A stretch of 64,000 nucleotides of DNA from Cyclobacteriaceae bacterium (GTDB lineage: Bacteria > Bacteroidota > Bacteroidia > Cytophagales > Cyclobacteriaceae). The position numbers and the translations under genes were made by a program. This document shows positions 26,556 to 35,312 of this stretch, piece by piece. The stretch is taken from NCBI GenBank assembly GCA_020436085.1, contig JAGQYM010000002.1, forward strand, positions 62,001-126,000, given 5' to 3'. Each line of letters starts with the position of its first letter. Position 1 is the stretch's first letter. A model generated the notes under the pieces. That model was not told where the DNA came from. It saw only the letters and a program-made list of their open reading frames with translations, and made no database searches.

Positions 26556-27746
26556 TTGACACAGCGTGTCCGATATATCATCTTTCTAAAAGATATTTTT
26601 CAACTCTCTGTGAGTTGCTTTGGAGGACCGCAGGCTCACCTGGCCTACTACCAGCGTACATTAGTCGACAAGCGCAAATACCTGACAGAACAGGAGCTTC
26701 TTGAACTCTACGCTCTTTGTCAAATCGTGCCAGGTCCAACTTCAACCCAAACACTGACATCGGTTGGATATCGACTTGGAGGCCCTAATCTGGCTTATCT
26801 CACCTTATTGATTTGGATGCTCCCCTCGGTGGCGATCATGACGATCGCGGGAATACTCATTGGAAGTTTTCAGGAAAAGGAATTGTCCCTGGCATTCACA
26901 CGGTTCATTCAGCCAATGGCTGTGGGATTTGTAGCTTATGCTGCATACACCATCAGTTTAAAAACTGTGAATACCACTGTTGGATTTATTTTGATGGTGG
27001 CCTCCGCAGTTACATCTTATTTTGTCAAAACACCGATCATATTTCCTGTCATCTTGCTCGTGGCCGGAACTATTACGGCCTTCAATTACAAGCTTCATCC
27101 TAAAGAGGCGAAGAAGAAGTTTGATGTGCCTTGGGCCAATTTCTTTTTGTGGGCCGGAGTATTTATTGCTGCGGCTGCGCTTGGAGGGATAACCAAAGCA
27201 CTGCCTATTAAAATCTTTGAGAATTTTTATCGTAACGGTAGTTTGATATTTGGTGGAGGGCAAGTGCTGGTGCCAATGTTGTACACTGAGTTTGTTCAAT
27301 ATGCTAAGCCACTTCATTACCCAACATCGCCTACAGAATTCCTTTCGGGTTATGCTTTAGCGCAAGCGATACCCGGCCCTGTGTTTTCTTTCAGCTCTTA
27401 TTTGGGTGCTTTGTCGATGCGTGAATTTGGTGTTGGCGGAGAAGTACTGGGAGCTATTATGGCAGCAGCGGGCATTTTTCTACCGGGCACATTTTTGATC
27501 TTTTTTGTGATCCGCATTTGGGATAGCTTAAAGAAATTCAGACCTATCAGAGCCTCGCTCGAGGGCATCAACGCGGCTAATGCTGGATTGGTAGCCGCGG
27601 CTGCGGTATTATTATTTCAGCCTCTTGACAACACCGTTTCAAATTTTGGATTGACCATCGGAACATTTTGTTTGCTGGCGTTCACTCGATTACCCTCCTG
27701 GGTAATCATTGGCTCAGGGTTGGCACTTGGATTTTTGATGCCATAA
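26556..27746 (+). CDS. chrA: Chromate transporter family protein (ChrA, two CHR domains)
   Basis: A 396-residue membrane protein with the two homologous halves of long-chain CHR transporters. Each half begins with a glycine-rich signature: CFGGPQAHLAY near 22, and IFGGGQVLVPML near 229. Each also has the PGP helix (QIVPGPTSTQ and QAIPGPVFSF). About ten hydrophobic helices are visible. The family exports chromate in resistant proteobacteria, but in many genomes its substrate is untested. The start is TTG at 26556, three bases after the oxygenase stop. Confidence 0.88.
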   Translation: MTQRVRYIIFLKDIFQLSVSCFGGPQAHLAYYQRTLVDKRKYLTEQELLELYALCQIVPGPTSTQTLTSVGYRLGGPNLAYLTLLIWMLPSVAIMTIAGILIGSFQEKELSLAFTRFIQPMAVGFVAYAAYTISLKTVNTTVGFILMVASAVTSYFVKTPIIFPVILLVAGTITAFNYKLHPKEAKKKFDVPWANFFLWAGVFIAAAALGGITKALPIKIFENFYRNGSLIFGGGQVLVPMLYTEFVQYAKPLHYPTSPTEFLSGYALAQAIPGPVFSFSSYLGALSMREFGVGGEVLGAIMAAAGIFLPGTFLIFFVIRIWDSLKKFRPIRASLEGINAANAGLVAAAAVLLFQPLDNTVSNFGLTIGTFCLLAFTRLPSWVIIGSGLALGFLMP

Positions 27747-27778
27747 AAAAACCTTCCCGTTTCTGAGAAGGTTTTTTA
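27745..27778. terminator. Bidirectional terminator between chrA and tonB
   Basis: An 11-base-pair A-rich/T-rich stem (AAAAAACCTTC with GAAGGTTTTTT) closes a 10-base loop. A T-run is produced on either strand, so it can serve both convergent genes. It begins within the chrA stop codon and ends 20 bases from the tonB stop. Confidence 0.88.
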
Positions 27779-27798
27779 ATCTTTTCTATTGAGTTTTT

Positions 27799-28473
27799 TT
27801 AACCCAGCTTGAAGGTAATTGGAAGTACCATTCTTTGCTTCACAGGCTTACCGCGCTGCTTGCCAGGCTTCCACTTTGGTGCTTGCTGCAGAATTCGAAC
27901 AGCCTCTTCATCACAACCCGCTCCGATTCCTTTCACAGCTCTTACTTCGGTGATACTACCATCCTTGTCAATCACAAACTCCACAAACACTCTACCTTCA
28001 ACACCCATCCTTCTTGCTTGCGGTGGATACTTGATTTTCTCACCAACATATTTGTAAAACGCTGGCATTCCACCTACAGGGGCAGCAGGGTCTTCCACGA
28101 TTGTGAAAATCTCCTCTACTTCTTCCTTAGGCTCTTCTGCCTGAATTACTATCTGTTGAACTTTTGTGTCTTCTGTTACCTCCACATCAAACTTCACCTG
28201 AATCTCTTCCTCGATTTCTTCTTCATCAGGCACTTCAATGATTTGAGGTTGCTGAATTTGAGGAGGAGGGGGAGGAGGCAGATCTGTTGGTGGAATTTCC
28301 AACATTTCTTCGAATGTATTCACATTCTTTGCCATCAAGTCGATGTCTTGTTTTTCGTTGTCTCTCCACTCAAAAGCCATTACAACGATGCTCATCGTAA
28401 CCAGAAGGCCTATGCTGAAGTAAAAACTGGATTTCTTGGTCAAATCCGCTTTTTCAGTCTTTTTAGCTTCCAT
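27799..28473 (-). CDS. TonB-family energy transducer
   Basis: A 224-residue TonB protein linking the proton-motive force to outer-membrane receptors. A cytoplasmic N-terminus (EAKKTEKADLTKKSS) precedes one membrane helix (about 16-35). Then come a PPPPPP stretch, an acidic spacer rich in Glu and Val, and the C-terminal TonB domain (KYPPQARRMGVEGRVFVEF, then WKPGKQRGKPVKQRMVLPI). I use the ATG at 28473, which fits the usual short N-terminus; the frame is open 21 codons further upstream. A -7 element lies just before. Confidence 0.9.
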   Translation of the reverse strand: MEAKKTEKADLTKKSSFYFSIGLLVTMSIVVMAFEWRDNEKQDIDLMAKNVNTFEEMLEIPPTDLPPPPPPQIQQPQIIEVPDEEEIEEEIQVKFDVEVTEDTKVQQIVIQAEEPKEEVEEIFTIVEDPAAPVGGMPAFYKYVGEKIKYPPQARRMGVEGRVFVEFVIDKDGSITEVRAVKGIGAGCDEEAVRILQQAPKWKPGKQRGKPVKQRMVLPITFKLG

Positions 28474-28496
28474 ACAATTTCTTCGGTTTAGGATTT

Positions 28497-28504
28497 CAAA
28501 TATA
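28497..28504 (-). promoter_or_regulatory. -7 promoter element of the tonB gene
   Basis: On the minus strand the sequence reads TATATTTG, a full match to TAnnTTTG. It ends 23 bases before the ATG at 28473, and it supports that start rather than the longer frame, whose first codons lie upstream of the element. Confidence 0.5.
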
Positions 28505-28585
28505 TGAATAGAATCCCTTTCAGGCCATCCAGTCACACAAAATCAACAAAATTTTAGACTGCGTAGGAGCCTGAATTCCAAAGAA

Positions 28586-29320
28586 TTACTTTCTGCTCCC
28601 GTAAAACAAGGTAAAATATAAGGTGGGGAACACGCCAGTGTTGCTGGCAGTGGGCACCAAAATCACTTTGTTGAAGTAGGTGTCGAGAAGAAATCCTACC
28701 TCGAATCCAGTCACCTGACTCTTTATCGTTCCCAATTCGAAATTGAATCCTGCTTTAAAGTTGGCTCCAAGTTGAATCTTTGAATCGCCAAGTCCCTCAA
28801 ATAAGTACCCGGTTCCATAGATATCAGTATATGTGTGAAAGGGGTTATTTGGATCATATTGTTCATGGACAGTCGCAAAAAAACTTTTGTCAATCCGTCT
28901 TTCGATGTAATAGGGGGCAACAATGCCAATGCTAGGCCCTGCAGCCAAAACTGCTTTAATTTCTACACCCTGTTGCGGTGCTTTTTTGAAAATAATGAGA
29001 TCACGTCCGTACTGGAAACGCAACGCGTAGAGGTAATTGCTCTTGCCGTAAATAAAGAAGTTGCCCGTTCCGCTACTCAAACGAGTTTCCTGGGGGTGTT
29101 TTACATTCATCACCTCAAGACCAAAAGTCTCAAGCAATCGATCGTTTAGCTTTCGGGCTTTTTTGAATACAAATCCACCGATCAACCCCCCGGAAGTATT
29201 TTTATTCACGCCCCAAATGAACTCGGAATTATAGTCATAGCTGTCCTGCGTCTGAGCCATCAGTGGGCAGGCAGAAAAGAGAAAAATGATTGAGATTGCT
29301 ATTTTTCCACGAATCGACAT
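28586..29320 (-). CDS. Predicted outer-membrane beta-barrel protein
   Basis: A 244-residue protein with signal peptide (1-22, ending LMAQ). The mature part alternates amphipathic strands with aromatic girdle residues and ends in a strand typical of porin-like barrels (PTLYFTLFYGSRK). Strand-like repeats such as LGANFKAGFNFEL and EVGFLLDTYF support an 8-12-strand barrel. No family name is recognised. It is divergent from the OsmC gene. Confidence 0.65.
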   Translation of the reverse strand: MSIRGKIAISIIFLFSACPLMAQTQDSYDYNSEFIWGVNKNTSGGLIGGFVFKKARKLNDRLLETFGLEVMNVKHPQETRLSSGTGNFFIYGKSNYLYALRFQYGRDLIIFKKAPQQGVEIKAVLAAGPSIGIVAPYYIERRIDKSFFATVHEQYDPNNPFHTYTDIYGTGYLFEGLGDSKIQLGANFKAGFNFELGTIKSQVTGFEVGFLLDTYFNKVILVPTASNTGVFPTLYFTLFYGSRK

Positions 29321-29394
29321 TCCTCAGAAACTTCAGGTTAAATTTATACTTTATATACTTAACGCAAAAAAGCCAAAACGTAATATACCCCATC

Positions 29395-29799
29395 ATGAGT
29401 AGCATGTCCGGCCTTTATCAAGGCGCACTTCGTACCCAGGCAACACACATTCGATCAGGTAATACTATCATCACCGATGCTCCGCCAGACAACAATGGGA
29501 AAGGGGAGGCCTTTTCCCCCACTGATCTGGTATGTGCCGCACTCAGCAGTTGCATGATGACCATCATGGGCATGTTAGCGGAACGTGAAGGCATCAACCT
29601 ATCTGGATTGAAGACTGACATTGTAAAAATCATGGCTTCGAATCCGAGAAAGATTGCTGAAATCCAGATCACATTTTCCCATCCCAACTTAGTTGCAACG
29701 GAAGAGCATCGGCAAAAATTAAAGAACGCTGCGCTGACCTGTCCTGTGGCACTAAGCTTGTCAGATCAACTTAAACAAACAGTTTCTTTCAACTGGTAA
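29395..29799 (+). CDS. OsmC/Ohr-family peroxiredoxin-like protein
   Basis: A 134-residue OsmC-fold protein, a family that reduces organic hydroperoxides or handles redox-active thiols. The two conserved cysteines are present, one in AALSSCMM (Cys53) and one in ALTCPVALSL (near 118). Normal length supports ATG 29395; the open frame extends 35 codons upstream but would add an odd N-terminus. It ends two bases before the convergent ytxJ. Confidence 0.88.
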   Translation: MSSMSGLYQGALRTQATHIRSGNTIITDAPPDNNGKGEAFSPTDLVCAALSSCMMTIMGMLAEREGINLSGLKTDIVKIMASNPRKIAEIQITFSHPNLVATEEHRQKLKNAALTCPVALSLSDQLKQTVSFNW

Positions 29800-29800
29800 A

Positions 29801-30145
29801 TTAACCCGCGTTGGCCGCAAGTTGTTTCTCGATTTCGGTATAATTGATATCGAAGTGTGATCGATCGTATACCGCTTTTCCCTGCTGAATGATGATTACC
29901 TGTGGAGACTCGTGCGGCACTCCAAATCTACTGGCAATCTCATTTGAGATAGATCTATAAGTGATCAGATCGAGAAAGTAAGCCCGAGAATTGCTTCCGA
30001 GTTTCCAGTTTCTTTCTAATCTGTCGAGCGAGGTACGGCTTATCGAGCAACTTCTGCTGTGTTTGAAAATGAGAACGGGTGCGAGCTTTGATTCTTCGAC
30101 AAGTTGGTCAAGTTGACCGAGGTCAGTTAGGTTATTCCATTCCAT
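29801..30145 (-). CDS. ytxJ: Bacillithiol-system monothiol protein YtxJ
   Basis: A 114-residue thioredoxin-fold protein of the YtxJ family, linked to bacillithiol redox chemistry. The single active-site cysteine is Cys33 in FKHSRSCSISR, and the cis-Pro loop is ESPQVIII. A proposed role is removal of bacillithiol from proteins, as a bacilliredoxin. It starts 5 bases after the stop of the large repeat protein and is probably translated from the same mRNA. bshC in this window makes the cofactor plausible. Confidence 0.87.
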   Translation of the reverse strand: MEWNNLTDLGQLDQLVEESKLAPVLIFKHSRSCSISRTSLDRLERNWKLGSNSRAYFLDLITYRSISNEIASRFGVPHESPQVIIIQQGKAVYDRSHFDINYTEIEKQLAANAG

Positions 30146-30150
30146 AGGGA

Positions 30151-33090
30151 CTATTCATACCACAGCCCTTTTTCCCTCTTGTCATAGCGAGGTCTACGCT
30201 CGCGTTCCTTAAGGTGATCAGGCTGTGTTTCGCTCTTCCTGAAGAGCTTTGCCCACATCAACTTGATATTCATAAAAATGGTTCGCTCACCCTTGACGTT
30301 GTCCCGAAAACCGTGTGCAAACTTTGCGTCAGGATGAAAGTCACTGTTACCATATTTTTTCATCTTGACGTTTCCCTGATAGTCACCAATTTTTGCGTAA
30401 GCTTTGTTAGGTGCTCTTCCGCGAAGGGCTTCATCAGCACTGTTTGGATTGTGCTTATAGCTCCAATTCATTTTCACGCCCTTGGCATAAACACCTGCTT
30501 TCATTGACGACTTTGTTGGTGCTACTCCCGGCAAAGAGCCTTTGGCAGCATAGGGCTTATCCTTGTATTGCCGTTGTTGCACTTTCACCTGAAGACCTGC
30601 AACCTCATACGTTGATTTGTCGGGTCGTTGCTTTTTAATAGACTCATCAACGGCATTTGGGTTTTGGATATAGTTCCTCCTAAAACCTGACAACTTGATT
30701 CTGCCGGTATAGTCCTGGGTTTTTGCATCCTTAGCTAATGGAACGCGTACTTGGATAGGTTCCTCATTATTGTTCCAAAGTTTTCCACTAATGCTGCCTC
30801 CACCTTTTTTGGGCCTTGTGGCTTTTATGTTGCCGCTGAAGTTGCCTGCCTTGGCAGCATCACCTTTTGGAGTGCGGACTGCGATGGGAGATTCATTGTT
30901 GTTCCAGAGGTCGCCACTGATACTGCCTCCACCTTTCTTTGGTTTTTTGGCTTTGATATAACCAGTAAATTCTTCACCCTGATACATCCGGCTTGGATGC
31001 AAGTCAAACATCTTGTAGTTACCTGGATAGCCGGCAGCCTTTCTTGCTTCATCCGATGGAGTGCGCCCAGGTATCGGTGTGTTTTTGTTATTCCAGAGTT
31101 TTCCACTCACACTACCCCCACCTTTTTCCGGACGCCTTGTTTTGATGTTTCCGGCAAAGTCTGCACCCTGCTTGGTAAAGCCGGGTTGAAGCTCTCCACG
31201 CCTGAAAGTACCGGAGTAATCACCTATTCCTTCACCACCTCTCGGTGTACGCACGGGGATCGGTGTGTTTCTGTTGTTCCAAAGTTTGCCACTCACGCTT
31301 CCTCCACCTTTTGCTGGCCTTTTGGTTTTGATGTTTCCAGCAAAGCCAGCGCCTTGTTTTGTAAAACCTGGTTGAAGTTCCCCTCTTCGGAAGGTTCCGG
31401 AGTAATCACCAATACCTTCACCACCTCTTGGTGTACTTACTGGGATTGGTGTGTTTCTATTATTCCAAAGTTTGCCGCTAATGCTACCACCACCTTTTGC
31501 CTGCCTTTTGGTTTTGATGTTTCCAGCGAAGCCAACCCCTTGTTTAGAGAATCCAGGTTGGAGTTCTCCTCTTCTGAACGTTCCTGAATAGTCGCCAATC
31601 CCCTGACCACCTCTCGGTGTACGCACGGGGATCGGTGTGTTTCTGTTGTTCCACAGCCTGCCACTCACACTGCCTCCACCTTTTGCTGCCCTTTTGGTTT
31701 TGATATTTCCTGCAAAGCCTGCTCCCTGCCGTGAGAAGCCTGGCTGGAGTTCACCGCGTCTAAAGTTGCCTTGATAGCCCGCTATGCCAGCACCTCCTTT
31801 TGGAGTTCTTACGGGAATCGGATTTTGCTTATTATTCCAAACTCTTCCGCTGATACTTCCTCCGCCTTTTGATTGCCTTCTGGATTTAATATTCCCGGAA
31901 TAGCCAGCTCCCTGTTTGCCAAACCCTGGCTGAAGTCCCCTTCGAAGTCGTCCGCTATAATTGATTCCTTCCGCTCCGATTCCTGGTGCTCGTGGTGCTA
32001 GCGGGCTTCGGCTGGTTCGCTTACCCGAGATGGATTTAAATCCCCCACCCCTTAGGGTCTGCCTTCCGCGAGCTGTATTAAATTCTCCTGCAGCTCTGCC
32101 TCTGTAAGCGCGGTCGCCACCTGGCCTACGTCCAAAAAATTTGAGTGTATCTCTTGAAATAAGTCCTGCAGGAGTGGATTTAAAATTCCTGGTTCTGAGA
32201 GGTCTTCCAGAGATATCACGTGTAAATGGCTTCTCTCCCTTAGAAAACTTACCCCAGTATACATTTTTTCTTCCTCTGAAAATGAAAGGACCCGAGCCTG
32301 ATCGCGGGTAAATTCCATACTGCCGTCCGGGAGGTCTTGAGGACTCCCTCTTGGCGGCCCGATTTATTTTCGTCTTGTTGGGATAAGTTCTCTGAATATC
32401 TCTTCCCGACTTGGAGTAATGATTTACAAAGGGTCCTTTCTGCGGATAGACTTTTCGGTATTGCCCGCTTCGTGAGGGAGTACCTACGGGTCCTCCCTGT
32501 ATGTTGCCCTTCCAGGCTCGTTGTCTGTCCTGAGGAATCCGTTTCACCGGTTTCTTGCCGGAGGCAGTTCGGGTGTAAACCCTCGGCTTTGACCTTGGTT
32601 CCTTCGAAGGGTTGTTAACAAAGGGTCCGCTTTGAGGGTAAATATTTTTACTTCGGGCAGAGCGACTTTTTTCAGATTGAATTCTGATTTTATGGCCAGA
32701 GATGTCACCCTTCCACGCACGTTGCCTGTCTGTAGGTCGAGTGTTGAAAATTCTTCCGCGTGGAGTTGCTGCACGATCCGTTCTCGTAGTTTTCCGGTCA
32801 GAATAGGGATCAGGTTGAGTCCATCTTCTGTTTGCCCTTGACGCAGATGATTTGTTCAGCGTGCGCAACCTCCGGCCCGAGATATCTCTGGTCTTTACCT
32901 GTTTGGGTTTTTTTACTCGCTTGAATTTATTCTCCCGGATTTGTCTTTGGTTGGGTACCGGTTTGTCACCTTTAGTGTTTTGAGCTTGGACAGCCGCAGA
33001 TGATAAAAAAACCATGGCAACAATGGCCAAGGCTTTTACGGTCGTCCTAAATGCGGGCGTGGAGGCTTTATGGAGGCTTAGTCGCTTCAA
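30151..33090 (-). CDS. Very basic exported protein with 62-residue tandem repeats
   Basis: A 979-residue protein with no recognised family. An N-terminal hydrophobic segment (about 17-37, ending VQAQ) suggests export. The rest is very rich in Arg, Lys and Gly, with few acidic residues. Residues 1-370 hold older repeats (DRQRAWKGDISG, YPQSGPFVN). Residues about 378-687 are five tandem copies of a 62-residue unit containing RRGELQPGF, GAGFAGNIKTKR, KGGGSVSGKLWNN and TPIPVRTPRGG, and decaying copies follow. A shorter beat runs throughout: [Y/F/I]xG[N/K/R] about every 20 residues, suggesting a repetitive beta structure. The C-terminus has NPNAVDE/NPNSADE repeats and a final basic tail. The start is TTG 33090, which is uncertain. 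The role may be structural or in binding acidic polymers. Confidence 0.8.
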   Translation of the reverse strand: MKRLSLHKASTPAFRTTVKALAIVAMVFLSSAAVQAQNTKGDKPVPNQRQIRENKFKRVKKPKQVKTRDISGRRLRTLNKSSASRANRRWTQPDPYSDRKTTRTDRAATPRGRIFNTRPTDRQRAWKGDISGHKIRIQSEKSRSARSKNIYPQSGPFVNNPSKEPRSKPRVYTRTASGKKPVKRIPQDRQRAWKGNIQGGPVGTPSRSGQYRKVYPQKGPFVNHYSKSGRDIQRTYPNKTKINRAAKRESSRPPGRQYGIYPRSGSGPFIFRGRKNVYWGKFSKGEKPFTRDISGRPLRTRNFKSTPAGLISRDTLKFFGRRPGGDRAYRGRAAGEFNTARGRQTLRGGGFKSISGKRTSRSPLAPRAPGIGAEGINYSGRLRRGLQPGFGKQGAGYSGNIKSRRQSKGGGSISGRVWNNKQNPIPVRTPKGGAGIAGYQGNFRRGELQPGFSRQGAGFAGNIKTKRAAKGGGSVSGRLWNNRNTPIPVRTPRGGQGIGDYSGTFRRGELQPGFSKQGVGFAGNIKTKRQAKGGGSISGKLWNNRNTPIPVSTPRGGEGIGDYSGTFRRGELQPGFTKQGAGFAGNIKTKRPAKGGGSVSGKLWNNRNTPIPVRTPRGGEGIGDYSGTFRRGELQPGFTKQGADFAGNIKTRRPEKGGGSVSGKLWNNKNTPIPGRTPSDEARKAAGYPGNYKMFDLHPSRMYQGEEFTGYIKAKKPKKGGGSISGDLWNNNESPIAVRTPKGDAAKAGNFSGNIKATRPKKGGGSISGKLWNNNEEPIQVRVPLAKDAKTQDYTGRIKLSGFRRNYIQNPNAVDESIKKQRPDKSTYEVAGLQVKVQQRQYKDKPYAAKGSLPGVAPTKSSMKAGVYAKGVKMNWSYKHNPNSADEALRGRAPNKAYAKIGDYQGNVKMKKYGNSDFHPDAKFAHGFRDNVKGERTIFMNIKLMWAKLFRKSETQPDHLKERERRPRYDKREKGLWYE
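31030..31959 (-). repeat. Five tandem 186-base coding repeats
   Basis: Within the large basic protein, five copies of a unit of about 186 bases (62 codons) lie head to tail. Copies 2 to 5 are nearly identical in protein and strongly similar in DNA; recurring strings such as the one encoding TPIPVRTPRGG appear at regular spacing. Units start near residues 378, 439, 501, 563 and 625. Confidence 0.85.
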
Positions 33091-33129
33091 AACAATGCTC
33101 AGAACCAGCTAAATTAAGGAAAAATGGCC

Positions 33130-33158
33130 AAATATGATTTTTGGGCACTGGAGCCAAG
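33130..33158 (-). promoter_or_regulatory. Putative promoter of the repeat-protein/ytxJ operon
   Basis: The minus strand has a TTG (33158-33156), an 18-base spacer and CATATTTG (33137-33130), one mismatch from TAnnTTTG. It lies about 40 bases before the first codon. Confidence 0.4.
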
Positions 33159-33197
33159 TTGACCTCTTAACGAAAAAATCTGAGTTTAATTCTTCGA

Positions 33198-35177
33198 CTA
33201 GAAGGCCATTAAATCCTCTATCGCTTTTTTGAGGCGACCTTTTGGTAGAAAGTTTCGCTCAAGAACAGGTGCAAACGGAATTGGCGTGTCGAGGCTGGCC
33301 ACTCTGGCCACCGGAGCATCCAGGTGTGAGAAGCAATGCTCGCTTACCCATGCTGCAATTTCGGCTCCGATGCCTCCTGTGAGTGTATCCTCGTGAAGAA
33401 CCAGTAAACGATTCGTTTTTTCTACCGTGGCTTTAACAGCATCTTTATCCCAGGGCAATAAGGTTCTCATATCGATAATCTCGGCATCAACATTTGGCAT
33501 TGATTTCACTACCTCTTCGGCCCAATGAACGCCCATTCCATATGTAACTATAGATAAATCTGACCCCTCGCGAACGGTTTTTGCCTTACCGACTTCTACG
33601 GTGTAATAGTCATCGGGGATGTTGTCCTTGATTGATCGATAAAGAAGCTTGTGTTCAAAATAAAGGTAGGGGTTAGGATCATCAATCGCGGCAGTGAGCA
33701 ATCCCTTGGCATCGTAAGGGTTTGAAGGATAAACAATCTTTAAGCCCGGGGTATGAAAAAACCACGCCTCATTGGATTGGCTGTGAAAAGGTCCGGCAGC
33801 TGTTCCGGCTCCGGTGGGCATGCGCACCACTACGTCTGCATTTTGCCCCCAGCGCCAGTGTGCTTTGGCGAGGTTGTTTATAATTTGATTGAACCCTTCA
33901 GTAACGAAGTCAGCAAACTGCATTTCCACCATGGCCTTCATTCCTTTGATGGAGAGTCCCAAACCAGCACCAACAATTGCGGACTCGCAAATAGGAGTAT
34001 TTCGAACTCGTCCTTTTCCAAATGCTTTTACAAAACCGTCTGTAATCTTGAATACGCCACCGTATTCGGCAATATCCTGGCCCATCAGCACCAGATCAGG
34101 GTGACGCTCCATCGACTGACGAAGACCATCTGAAATCGCATCAATAAATCTTCTCTCAGAAACTTTTTCTGACTTCGGTGCTATGACGGTTTGGTTGTAG
34201 TGAGCAAACAGGTCATCGTATTCAATCTTTTCGTCAGCCACCGGAGCCGTGGTTTCAAATGAAACAGTGAGCCCTTCTTCGATTTCTTTTTTGATCTTTT
34301 TGGTAGCCGAATCAATAAAAGTCTTATCAATTACACCTTCCTTTAGAAGATATTTCTCATAGTTTGCCAAAGGATCTTTTTTTGCCCAATCGTCCATCAG
34401 TTTTTTCGGGACGTACTTGGTACCAGACGCTTCTTCGTGACCTCGCATCCTAAAAGTGATCGCCTCCAACAACACCGGTTTTGGATTCTTTCTCATTTTA
34501 GCTGAAATAGTTCTCACAGCGTCATACACTTCCAGAATGTTGTTGCCATCTACCTGAACACCTTCAATACCATAACCGATTGCTTTATCAACAAAGCTCT
34601 TGCATCGGAATTGCTCATTACTTGGTGTTGACAAACCGTAGCCGTTATTCTCAATCACGAAAATTACAGGCAAGTCCCAAACTGCAGCGACATTTATGGC
34701 TTCATGGAAGTCGCCCTCACTGGTGCCCCCATCGCCATTAAACACAGCAGTGACTTTATTTTCTTTTTTCAAAAGACTGGCCAAAGCGATACCATCAGCC
34801 ACGCCATTTTGTGGTCCGAGGTGAGAAATCATTCCAACAATATGGTGCTCATTGTTACCAAAGTGGAACGATCGGTCGCGCCCCTTTGTGTAGCCAGCGG
34901 AAGTTCCCTGCCATTGTGAGAACAGTCTGTCAAAAGGCATGTTTCGCGAGGTGAACACGCCAAGATTCCGATGCATTGGGAGGATGTACTCATCTTCATC
35001 CAATGCTTTGGTCAATCCCACCGCGATTGCCTCCTGACCGATACCGCTAAACCATTTCGAAATCTTGTTTTGCCTAAGGAGGATAAGCATCTTTTCCTCT
35101 ATTAGCCTCGGCTTCAGAAGGCTTTCGTAAAGGTCTTGTAGTACTTTGTCGCTGTATTTCTTTCTGTCGAATTGCAT
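33198..35177 (-). CDS. Fused alpha/beta 2-oxoacid dehydrogenase E1 (branched-chain type)
   Basis: A 659-residue thiamine-diphosphate enzyme in which the alpha and beta chains of a 2-oxoisovalerate/pyruvate-type E1 are one polypeptide. The alpha half (1-300) carries the ThDP motif GDGGTSEGDFHEA ... VIENNGYG. The beta half (about 335-659) starts near RRFIDAISDGLRQ and has MGQDIAEYGG, the FADF helix, GAGTAAGPFHSQS and the C-terminal transketolase-like fold with VLHEDTLTGG. This fusion is common in Bacteroidota. It should decarboxylate branched-chain 2-oxo acids and feed a lipoyl E2 encoded elsewhere. Confidence 0.9.
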   Translation of the reverse strand: MQFDRKKYSDKVLQDLYESLLKPRLIEEKMLILLRQNKISKWFSGIGQEAIAVGLTKALDEDEYILPMHRNLGVFTSRNMPFDRLFSQWQGTSAGYTKGRDRSFHFGNNEHHIVGMISHLGPQNGVADGIALASLLKKENKVTAVFNGDGGTSEGDFHEAINVAAVWDLPVIFVIENNGYGLSTPSNEQFRCKSFVDKAIGYGIEGVQVDGNNILEVYDAVRTISAKMRKNPKPVLLEAITFRMRGHEEASGTKYVPKKLMDDWAKKDPLANYEKYLLKEGVIDKTFIDSATKKIKKEIEEGLTVSFETTAPVADEKIEYDDLFAHYNQTVIAPKSEKVSERRFIDAISDGLRQSMERHPDLVLMGQDIAEYGGVFKITDGFVKAFGKGRVRNTPICESAIVGAGLGLSIKGMKAMVEMQFADFVTEGFNQIINNLAKAHWRWGQNADVVVRMPTGAGTAAGPFHSQSNEAWFFHTPGLKIVYPSNPYDAKGLLTAAIDDPNPYLYFEHKLLYRSIKDNIPDDYYTVEVGKAKTVREGSDLSIVTYGMGVHWAEEVVKSMPNVDAEIIDMRTLLPWDKDAVKATVEKTNRLLVLHEDTLTGGIGAEIAAWVSEHCFSHLDAPVARVASLDTPIPFAPVLERNFLPKGRLKKAIEDLMAF

Positions 35178-35297
35178 GGCTGTGAAAATCGCGCGGCAAG
35201 TTAATCAAACCCCAACTGATTCATGAAGCGGTCATAACAGCTTTTGGTAAGTGGTTTTCTGGTAATAAGAAAGGCCAGAAAATCGAAAAACTCGGGT

Positions 35298-35305
35298 TAT
35301 TTTTG
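35298..35305 (+). promoter_or_regulatory. -7 element just upstream of the M16 peptidase gene
   Basis: TATTTTTG matches TAnnTTTG and ends only 7 bases before the ATG at 35313, implying a very short or absent leader. It also argues against the longer frame from 35244. Confidence 0.4.
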
Positions 35306-35312
35306 GTGCCTG

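Noticed and set aside
27835-28491. A 218-codon plus-strand open frame opposite tonB
   Set aside because: The frame is a reflection of the biased proline/glutamate codons of TonB. The minus-strand protein has a full TonB domain and a promoter.
30751-31587. A 278-codon plus-strand open frame rich in Cys and Phe
   Set aside because: It lies antisense to the repeat protein and simply mirrors its 62-residue periodicity. It has no plausible promoter, fold or neighbour, and the opposite strand has the sensible gene.
31030-31959. Regular repeats that could suggest a CRISPR array or satellite
   Set aside because: The period is 186 bases, an exact multiple of three, with an open reading frame throughout and amino-acid-level conservation. 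There are no short repeats with unique spacers and no cas genes.
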